DNA of 64,000 nucleotides. It comes from Fidelibacterota bacterium (GTDB taxonomy: Bacteria > Fidelibacterota > Marinisomatia > SCGC-AAA003-L08 > JACNLC01). Positions 57,801 through 64,000 of this stretch are shown piece by piece. The notes beneath the pieces were generated by a model. It saw only the letters and a list, made by a program, of their open reading frames with translations. It was not told where the DNA came from and made no database searches. The stretch is taken from positions 1 to 64,000 of the forward strand of contig JABMOW010000089.1 of NCBI GenBank assembly GCA_013204025.1, read 5' to 3'. A program made the translations under genes and the position numbers. The stretch's first letter is position 1. Every line of letters begins with the position of its first letter.

Positions 57801-59531
57801 TCGGCAATAAGTATGAACTACTCACCCGGGTCTAATTTGCCATGGAGTATTGTGGAATCGTCTGATGCGAATTTTTTGTTTAGTAATAGTGGAATCAGTC
57901 CAAGTCAACCCGGATTTAGAGGTGGGGTCATAGAGATTGATCCAGTAACCTTTGATATAGCAGTTTATGATACTTCAGACGGAGTGTTAGACGGATTAAA
58001 CGGCATTTATAATCCGTATTGGACCAATCGATACCTTACCATCAATCAGATCAAAAAAGACCACCAAGGGGGCCTCTGGGTCGTAAATCCTTATTCAGAG
58101 GTGTACAATCATATCTCTGCGATTAAACTAACGGATGGATCTGGATGGGCACATGTGACCGGACCTGATGATACATCTTACCTTCCGCAGGAAGTGGCAT
58201 TCGATGGGTTTGGTAGAGCGTGGTTTGCCATTCAATATGATGTACCCATGAATAATAATATCAGTGAATATTCCAACGGAGGTTTGCGTGTTTTAGATTT
58301 TGGGCAAACTTTTGACGATGAATCTGATGATGTGTGGATATCGGTTGTGAATGAAGATATCTTGCCATCCAGCAGTGTTTGGTCAATTGATATCGATCTA
58401 AATAACCATGTGTGGGTGGTCACAAGTGGTGGCATTCAGGGATATGAGATGGAGAATACCGATCAGGGTATCGTTCTAATAGAGCTTTTGGATTGGCCAG
58501 CATATACACAAATTCCGTTTCATATTGGAGATCATATCCGGGTTGACGCTGAAAATAATAAATGGATAACCACAAGGCATCATGGTGTTTTTGGAATCCT
58601 TTGGGATAGCAGCTTACTAGAGAACGGAGCAGGATTCAACATCCAAAACAGCGGGATTTTATCAGACCTGGTATATGATGTCAGTTTTGACGGACAAACA
58701 AATCATGCTGCTTTTTCTACGCTTAATGGTATTTCTATTTATGATATGAGTTCCTTGCCTGAGTACACCTTTGTGCCGGTAGGAGATGCTAATGGCGATA
58801 ATCAAACGGATGTAGGTGATGTGGTTATCATCGTTTTTTATATCCTTGGATTGTCTGAACCCGGATCCTTAAACCATTTTCAGGCAGATATGAACGTGGA
58901 TGGGATGATTAATATCATTGACGTTGTATCCGTAGTTGATTATATCCTTGGACCTTCTTTATTGAAAATACAATATCCAAGAATAGTTAAAATACTAATT
59001 GATCTGAATGAAGTGACCATTAAACCGGATGGAGATATAATCGCCTATCATTTGGTTTTGGATTCTGATTCATTCGATCAAATAGAGGTTTTATCAAAGG
59101 ATTGGATGGGATTTCAAAACGGTTCAGAATTTATCGCTCTAAACTTAACCGCCTGCGAAGAATCGAGTTGTGATAATAATCTAAAGCTTTCCATGCATCA
59201 AAATAATTTTATTGAAAGTGGCCGCGGATGTACTCGGGATGGTTTTTGTATTGATGTACTGGCTCCTGAAAAGTGGACTTTAAAGCCACCTTATCCAAAC
59301 CCATTCAATCCAACTGTCACCATTGTTTATTCCATCCCTGAACGGGAAGAATTAAGCATTCGCATTTATGATATTCTAGGCAGACAGGTGGATGAGTTAT
59401 TCAATGGAATTCAGCAACCGGGGGAGCATTCAATTTCCTGGAATGGGGAAAGATACGCATCAGGATTGTATCTTGTTCGAATCAACTATATGGGAAAATC
59501 CAAAATCAAAAAAATAATGTTGCTAAAATAG
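54894..59531 (+). CDS. C25-family (gingipain/PorU-like) peptidase with propeller-like repeats, dockerin and Por-type CTD
   Basis: C25 core YLLILGDETVVPPFYDIYGVPSDDFYSSL...GVGWINYIGHGNETT (His) and LPVWVVGSCDLGHYDDAECLTEALI (Cys), YVFQLFGDPAMPI; repeats DSHGNLWLGS, DHQGGLWVVN, DLNNHVWVVT, DAENNKWITT; dockerin GDANGDNQTDVGDVVIIVFYILG / ADMNVDGMINIIDVVSVVDYILG; CTD YPNPFNPTVTIVYSIPEREELSIRIYDILGRQVDELFNG...MLLK. Confidence 0.88.
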   Translation: MFHRHICRLLAIFTGFLFTQDNVNYLILTSPELLSSASIISDLYEEETEPEFHLNTIVITTDIIYDQYPGVVESEAIRNFVIGMIDENDSLSYLLILGDETVVPPFYDIYGVPSDDFYSSLQLTIPQSQLSTGRIPISDPQVAIQIANKIRNYIINPPTGHWKSSALLIADDAHKAGGGDIMVEISHVSNSNNIFEQIKDVLEVNCLYGTEYQLFYGGGIPTLPEMTSDILDAINSGVGWINYIGHGNETTLADELILDMERDLTFMSPPEGKLPVWVVGSCDLGHYDDAECLTEALISKPDGAIAVITTTRLILSQPVGAYLDRLYSNVYNYSIGALNFRLGDLVRESKTGSSDYVFQLFGDPAMPIILPRQGNIINSYPDTLEVLTQNSVHVLENYQNDLSHLTVYGPPRFIHQVYDGWVNLDYQLPGERIYFGEFVGNAQFYLPLDYPLCESCPVELKVFSENIEQPFNNKIETISGIPAIAPGTITDFFPPSIILRYEGSEVMENQVINSPFLFEVIIQDTSGINLMNLPGHQIQYQIDGSSPVNITDQFTYNSNAIAEGVINLLLSDVLSGSHILQIEAWDNANNRAVFSRTVCFTNCEFPEVNESTLWTSITSLLTPNGLTGFSNGDQYAATTGGLLKLSLSSNTFENILPGEILKYSNLLSVNKDSHGNLWLGSGYPGTLQIYHPNEGLLRVIDNLNFDEISSIYYHDNSAYAIGKIDGEPCIIEFRLDDNDLPYYQATYQSFPVIPNSISHISFDGDTIYIATSAGVFAGSIGEGMLSFSVSWDQVFNGWQPKLFFPGENPIMVTTTDILVETNSSWNSIITNLQGTILDAGWTSDGHFYVLSSTRFYEFDNTFSLISGYPLSPPSEATFTSYYSDIDHHILGINKRGIRVINRETLSATMYIPNTLFSNEMNAITYATDGSVAGVSRKGMFHFAENIITNFIASSQTSGYVLDQLEETTFSAISMNYSPGSNLPWSIVESSDANFLFSNSGISPSQPGFRGGVIEIDPVTFDIAVYDTSDGVLDGLNGIYNPYWTNRYLTINQIKKDHQGGLWVVNPYSEVYNHISAIKLTDGSGWAHVTGPDDTSYLPQEVAFDGFGRAWFAIQYDVPMNNNISEYSNGGLRVLDFGQTFDDESDDVWISVVNEDILPSSSVWSIDIDLNNHVWVVTSGGIQGYEMENTDQGIVLIELLDWPAYTQIPFHIGDHIRVDAENNKWITTRHHGVFGILWDSSLLENGAGFNIQNSGILSDLVYDVSFDGQTNHAAFSTLNGISIYDMSSLPEYTFVPVGDANGDNQTDVGDVVIIVFYILGLSEPGSLNHFQADMNVDGMINIIDVVSVVDYILGPSLLKIQYPRIVKILIDLNEVTIKPDGDIIAYHLVLDSDSFDQIEVLSKDWMGFQNGSEFIALNLTACEESSCDNNLKLSMHQNNFIESGRGCTRDGFCIDVLAPEKWTLKPPYPNPFNPTVTIVYSIPEREELSIRIYDILGRQVDELFNGIQQPGEHSISWNGERYASGLYLVRINYMGKSKIKKIMLLK

Positions 59532-59540
59532 AGCAATATA

Positions 59541-60329
59541 TTGTATTTAACTATTAGTTTAATCATTTCCTCAATTATGACACTTGTATTCTGGCATAAT
59601 CCGTTGATAACGTCAAATGGCACTAATCAGGTTGAACCAGGGTTTGCTTTGACATTTGATGACGATACCATATCGGAGTGGTATGAGATTCGACCGTTGT
59701 TGAAAAATAATAATATCAAGGCAACATTTTTTATTTCTTCGAAGGGTAATTTTTCTAAAACTGAAATTGCCATGCTACAGGAACTCATTAAAGACGGACA
59801 CGAAATTGGAGTTCATGGATGGTCTCACGAAAACTCGATTGAAAGGTTAAAATATCAAAACGCCGCAGATTATGTAAATGATGAATTGATAAAGTTGAAA
59901 GAATATCTTCAGCATGTTGAAATAGAGACATCGAGCTTTGCATATGTTAATGGAATCAGAAATAAAAAATTGGATAAGCTTGTTGCTGAACATTTTACGC
60001 ATATTCGAGCAGTGAGTGAATCTCAACGACATGTTCCCGTAAAAAATATCCAAACGGTAGATGATATTTATTTTGAAGGTAGGGGAGAACAAACTATTAA
60101 TTCGTTATGTATCGATTCTTTGCAAAAATTATCGATTGAAGATTTCAATTTTATATTCGACCGGATTGCACACAATAACGAAATTGTTACTTTCTACGCC
60201 CATAAACCGGTTTACAAAAACACAGATTTGACATGGGATGTTCAAATTCAATTTTTGCAGGAAATATTTGATTTGGCGAATCATTTCGGTTTGCGCTCTT
60301 ATCTGTTTAGGGAAATCCCTCATGCTTGA
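59541..60329 (+). CDS. Polysaccharide deacetylase family protein (TTG start)
   Basis: GFALTFDDDTISEWYEIRPLLKNNNIKATFFIS and HEIGVHGWSHENSIERL (NodB motifs). Confidence 0.88.
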   Translation: MYLTISLIISSIMTLVFWHNPLITSNGTNQVEPGFALTFDDDTISEWYEIRPLLKNNNIKATFFISSKGNFSKTEIAMLQELIKDGHEIGVHGWSHENSIERLKYQNAADYVNDELIKLKEYLQHVEIETSSFAYVNGIRNKKLDKLVAEHFTHIRAVSESQRHVPVKNIQTVDDIYFEGRGEQTINSLCIDSLQKLSIEDFNFIFDRIAHNNEIVTFYAHKPVYKNTDLTWDVQIQFLQEIFDLANHFGLRSYLFREIPHA

Positions 60330-61074
60330 ATCCATTCAATTTTTAGGCTATTCAGGAGGCGTCCCAACAACCAATTCGAGTACTTCTTCATGTGTAATTG
60401 ATATTGGTGGATCTTTTGTCCTTGTGGACTGTGCCGAGAACACTTTTATCAATCTGATAAAAGGAAAATACCCTTTGGGGAAAATACACTCCATTTTCAT
60501 CACTCATCTCCATCCTGATCATATGGGAGGATTGATTCCTTTTTTATTTTATAAACATGTTATTCGTAATCAAAGTGAGATTACTTTATACGGTCCAGAT
60601 AATCTTGAATCATATTTAAAAACTAATTTTGAATATCAGGGATTTAATCCTTCTTATCCCATAAATGTCATCAATTTCTCCCGTCAGATGGAATATCAGA
60701 TCCAAAATGATTTTACAATCAAAGCGTTAATGGTTGTGCACGGGTTACCCTGTTTTGCATATCGATTTTATGATGGTAATAAAAGTCTCACGTATGTGAC
60801 TGATACTCGGAAATTTGATCAATTGTACAAGTTTGCACAAGACACAGATTTATTAGTTTTAGAATCAACTTTTCCCGATGGTATGGAGCAACGTGCACAT
60901 GACAAATTCCACCTTTCCATTTCTGATGCGCTTGAGATTGCCAAAACTGTAAACGCCAAACGATTGATCTTGACACACTTCAGTCCCAGAATTGGACAAA
61001 ATAGCCTGTCTAATGTTAGTTACAATGGACATCCATGTTTTATTGGTTTACAGAAAACCAAACTGAATTATTAA
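60322..61074 (+). CDS. MBL-fold hydrolase, ribonuclease Z-like (start trimmed to 60322)
   Basis: ESIQFLGYSGGVPTTNSSTSSCVIDIG, IFITHLHPDHMGGLIPFLF (HxHxDH), LTYVTDTRKFD, ESTFPDGMEQRAHDKFHLSISDALEIAK, LILTHFSPR. Confidence 0.9.
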   Translation: MLESIQFLGYSGGVPTTNSSTSSCVIDIGGSFVLVDCAENTFINLIKGKYPLGKIHSIFITHLHPDHMGGLIPFLFYKHVIRNQSEITLYGPDNLESYLKTNFEYQGFNPSYPINVINFSRQMEYQIQNDFTIKALMVVHGLPCFAYRFYDGNKSLTYVTDTRKFDQLYKFAQDTDLLVLESTFPDGMEQRAHDKFHLSISDALEIAKTVNAKRLILTHFSPRIGQNSLSNVSYNGHPCFIGLQKTKLNY

Positions 61075-61176
61075 TTTCCATATAAATATTATTTATTCAC
61101 CACGCACTAACTGAATTTTCAATAAATTATACAGGCGTTTCGCATTTGATATCTTTTTATTAACGAAAATTATTTT

Positions 61177-63003
61177 ATGACCACTGAAGAATTGAAAAGA
61201 TTAGAACAGGAATACTCTAATGCTGCGGGCATTGATAGAATTGATCTATTGCACGACCTTTCAAAGGGTTATTTACATTCCAATCCACTAAAAACTGTCA
61301 GGTATGCTGAAATCGCTCTTGACCTGTCAAGTGATTTACAGAACGAAGAAAAAATTGCCTTATCGTATAAATATCTTGGTAGTGGAAACAATCTGCTCAA
61401 TAACTACAATAGATCATTAGATTATTTTAAACAATCGCTGGCCATCCAAGCCGAACTGAATGACAAAAGCGGTAGTTCAGCCTCATTAAACAATATCGCT
61501 GTGACGTACTCATTGTTAGGGAATAATGAAAAAGCATTAACTCACTATTTACAAGCCTTAGATATTTTTGAAGAAATAAAACATACAAAGGGTATTGCTG
61601 CCTGCGTTAGCAATATTGGGATATTGTACAAAAAATTTGGCGAACTTGATAAGGCTAAATCTTATTATGAAAAATCTCTGAAAGTTGCAGGAGATAATCT
61701 GAACGAATACGGCATTGCAGCTGCGCTTAATAATATTGGTGAAATTCACAATATGGCTGGTGACTATTCATTGGCTTTGGATTTTTTCAACAGATCAAAA
61801 ACTGTTGCAGAGAAGATTGACAATTTCGAATTACAGATTAGTGTGAATAATAATCTTGGGGTTATTCACATGGTACTTGAGGATTACTCCACAGCTATAA
61901 CCGTTTTACTGGATTCTTTTAGGTTGAGTAATGAAGTATCAAAGACCGATGGAATGATCTCATCGTTGATTAATATCTCTAAATGTTACATGTATCTTGA
62001 GAATTATTCCACTGCATTAAGCAACATGACTGAGGCCGTGAAACTGGCAGAGACTCTGAAAGGCTCACCTGATATAATGCTGGAAATCCATTCGTCTTTT
62101 ACCGATATTTATTATCATAAAGGTGATTATCAAAACGCATTTTATTCATTAAAAAAGTATCAGGATAAGAAATCCGAAATAATGAATGAATCAGCCAGAA
62201 TGAATATCGCTGAACTGCATACCAAATATGAATCTGATAAAAAAGAAAAAGAAGCTGAATTATTCCGCTTGAAAAACGTGGAATTAAAATCCAAAAATGC
62301 AGAATTACAGCGATTAAACGCTACCAAGAATAAGTTTTTCTCAATCATTGCCCATGATTTACGAAATCCTTTCCATGCTCTGTTGGGGATGTTAAGTTAT
62401 TTCTCAACACATATTAGCGAATTAGAGCTGTACGAGATTTCCGAAATTGCATCTCAACTGAAACAATCGTCTGAACAGGTGAACAAATTACTTGAGAATC
62501 TATTGGACTGGGCTAAAATTCAAACGGATGATATAATTGCAATCCCTACCCATTTTGATATTGCAGGTTTAGTTGATGAAAATGTTCAACTGCTTAATAC
62601 GATGGCGAATAGTAAACAAATTACTCTTTCGAATTTAGTTAAAAATGGTATTACGGTTTTAGCAGATCAGAGGATGATAAATTCTGTGATCCAAAATTGT
62701 ATTACGAACTCAATTAAGTTCACGTCGAGAGAAGGGCAGATCACAATTATTAGCAAGCAGTTGAAAAAAATAATTGAAATAGAGATCAGAGATAATGGCG
62801 TCGGCATTGACGATGCTAATATTAGGAAGCTGTTTAAAGAGGAAGAGCAAATCCATACTCGGGGTACTGAAGACGAGAAAGGGACAGGTTTAGGCCTCTT
62901 ATTATCCAAAGAATTTATTGAGAAAAATAATGGATCAATTTGGGTGGTTTCAAAAAAAGATGAAGGAACTTCTTTGTTTATAACAATCCCATTGGCAGAT
63001 TGA
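61177..63003 (+). CDS. TPR-repeat soluble sensor histidine kinase
   Basis: ~7 TPRs (ALNNIGEIHNMAGDYSLALDFFNRSKTVAEKI etc.), coiled coil, H-box FFSIIAHDLRNPFHALLGML, N-box VIQNCITNSIKFTSREG, DNGVGIDDANI, GTGLGLLLSKEFIE. Confidence 0.92.
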   Translation: MTTEELKRLEQEYSNAAGIDRIDLLHDLSKGYLHSNPLKTVRYAEIALDLSSDLQNEEKIALSYKYLGSGNNLLNNYNRSLDYFKQSLAIQAELNDKSGSSASLNNIAVTYSLLGNNEKALTHYLQALDIFEEIKHTKGIAACVSNIGILYKKFGELDKAKSYYEKSLKVAGDNLNEYGIAAALNNIGEIHNMAGDYSLALDFFNRSKTVAEKIDNFELQISVNNNLGVIHMVLEDYSTAITVLLDSFRLSNEVSKTDGMISSLINISKCYMYLENYSTALSNMTEAVKLAETLKGSPDIMLEIHSSFTDIYYHKGDYQNAFYSLKKYQDKKSEIMNESARMNIAELHTKYESDKKEKEAELFRLKNVELKSKNAELQRLNATKNKFFSIIAHDLRNPFHALLGMLSYFSTHISELELYEISEIASQLKQSSEQVNKLLENLLDWAKIQTDDIIAIPTHFDIAGLVDENVQLLNTMANSKQITLSNLVKNGITVLADQRMINSVIQNCITNSIKFTSREGQITIISKQLKKIIEIEIRDNGVGIDDANIRKLFKEEEQIHTRGTEDEKGTGLGLLLSKEFIEKNNGSIWVVSKKDEGTSLFITIPLAD

Positions 63004-63047
63004 TTGGTATAAATAATTGTATCTTATAAGCCATCTTTTGAAAGTTG

Positions 63048-63131
63048 TACCGAGGGTGGGAATCGAACCCACACGACCCAAGGGTCACCGGATTTTGAGT
63101 CCGGCGCGTCTACCAATTTCACCACCTCGGC
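63048..63131 (-). tRNA. tRNA-Leu (anticodon CAA), no encoded CCA
   Basis: Reverse complement GCCGAGGTGGTGAAATTGGTAGACGCGCCGGACTCAAAATCCGGTGACCC...GTGGGTTCGATTCCCACCCTCGGTA; anticodon arm CCGGA-CTCAAAA-TCCGG; long variable arm. Confidence 0.95.
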
Positions 63132-63335
63132 ATTTTTCAGGAGCGGAAATTTATTCAGTTATTCATTATAAAACGAACATTATTAGAATGATTGATGATA
63201 ATATTGGACTTCTCTAAACGTTTTCTACATTTAATAATAATTATTCCCACAAAGATTGTTCATTTAATCATTGGATTAATTTATTCAGAATAGGTAGAAT
63301 TTCATCAAGTACATCATATCAAGAAAGGTCAAATC

Positions 63336-64000
63336 ATGACATTCAAAACGATCTCTGAGTTATTTTATAGCACGGTTACTTCTCCAACGGACAAGAATAT
63401 ATTTTTCTACAAGAAAGATGGAAGTTGGAATGGCATTTCAAAATCTCAAGTTTTGGATATGGTGTCATGTATGACCTTTGCATTCAGAAAAAACAAAATC
63501 GGCAGCGGAAATAATGTCGCAATCATCTCTAGCAATAATCCTTTTTGGGCAATATCTGATTATGGAATAATTTGTTCAGGAGCTGCCAGCGTAAGCATAT
63601 ATCCGACCTTAATCCCTAACCAAATTAAGTACATTATCAATAATTCTGAATCAGTCAGCGCTTTTGTTGAGAACCAGGAACAATTAGGGAAAGTGCAACA
63701 GATTTGGGACGAATGTCCATTGCTTAACTTTGCAGTTGTTCTGGATAACTCATCGGACGGATCTGACAAAAGAATTCTCAACCTTTCTGATTTTTTCGAC
63801 ACTGGCAGAGCTTTTCAGGAAAGCTCTGATATATCTTTTGAAGATTTAGTCAAGATTCCAAAACCGGATGATTTATTGACTCTCATCTATACTTCAGGTA
63901 CAACGGGAGATCCCAAAGGTGTAATGTTATCTCATCAAAATATGGTTTCTAACGTTCTCGGAACGATGGAAAAAATTGAGTTTTTCGAAGATGACATTTT
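63336..64000 (+). CDS. AMP-binding acyl-CoA synthetase (long-chain fatty-acid-CoA ligase-like), truncated by window edge
   Basis: Own translation from the ATG at 63336 is open to the end: MTFKTISELFYSTVTSPTDKNIFFYKKDGSWNGISKSQVLDMV...DDLLTLIYTSGTTGDPKGVMLSHQNMVSNVLGTMEK. Absent from the ORF track. Confidence 0.93.
   Translation, partial: MTFKTISELFYSTVTSPTDKNIFFYKKDGSWNGISKSQVLDMVSCMTFAFRKNKIGSGNNVAIISSNNPFWAISDYGIICSGAASVSIYPTLIPNQIKYIINNSESVSAFVENQEQLGKVQQIWDECPLLNFAVVLDNSSDGSDKRILNLSDFFDTGRAFQESSDISFEDLVKIPKPDDLLTLIYTSGTTGDPKGVMLSHQNMVSNVLGTMEKIEFFEDDI

Noticed and set aside
61177-62200. Periodic repeats considered as a possible repeat array
   Set aside because: Protein-level TPR repeats (~40 aa) with divergent DNA; not CRISPR or tandem DNA repeat.
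63017-63217. 66-aa ORF 63017-63217 (+)
   Set aside because: Reads antisense through tRNA-Leu(CAA) (VGIEPTRPKGHRILSPARLPISPPRH is a typical tRNA-derived false peptide).
1-64000. CRISPR array, prophage, IS element, toxin-antitoxin, restriction-modification or secondary-metabolite cluster
   Set aside because: Looked for regularly spaced repeats, transposase/integrase motifs and typical defence domains; none recognised. The window reads as core chromosome with a surface-display section.

Overview
The window is about 64 kb of low-GC bacterial chromosome. It is densely coded, almost entirely on the + strand downstream of ~4.2 kb, with many ATGA-type overlaps. Gene content (YPNPFNP-type C-terminal sorting domains, a PorU/gingipain-like C25 peptidase, DUF4837, trk, smc, recN, lepA, pgk-tpiA-secG) suggests a Marinimicrobia/SAR406-like or other FCB-group bacterium; this taxonomic call is inference. 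I saw no rRNA, CRISPR array, transposase or integrase. There are two tRNA-Leu genes: GAG on + and CAA on -. The most interesting region is 49.6-61.1 kb. A terminator hairpin at ~52.6 kb is followed by a tight run of an O-antigen-ligase-like membrane protein, a CTD-bearing secreted protein (4-bp overlap), a 1545-aa C25 peptidase with propeller-like repeats, dockerin and CTD, a polysaccharide deacetylase and an RNase Z-like hydrolase. A separate gene at 31.3 kb encodes a short cohesin-like protein with the same CTD. Other points of interest are an RNase HII-YraN fusion, an ECF sigma operon with an unrecognised candidate anti-sigma and a CpxP-like partner, a GT2 fused to an apparently degenerate phosphoglycosyltransferase, the secG/tRNA-Leu(GAG) arrangement, and genes absent from the ORF track (truncated edge genes and short ORFs). 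All calls are by reading protein motifs; no database search was run.
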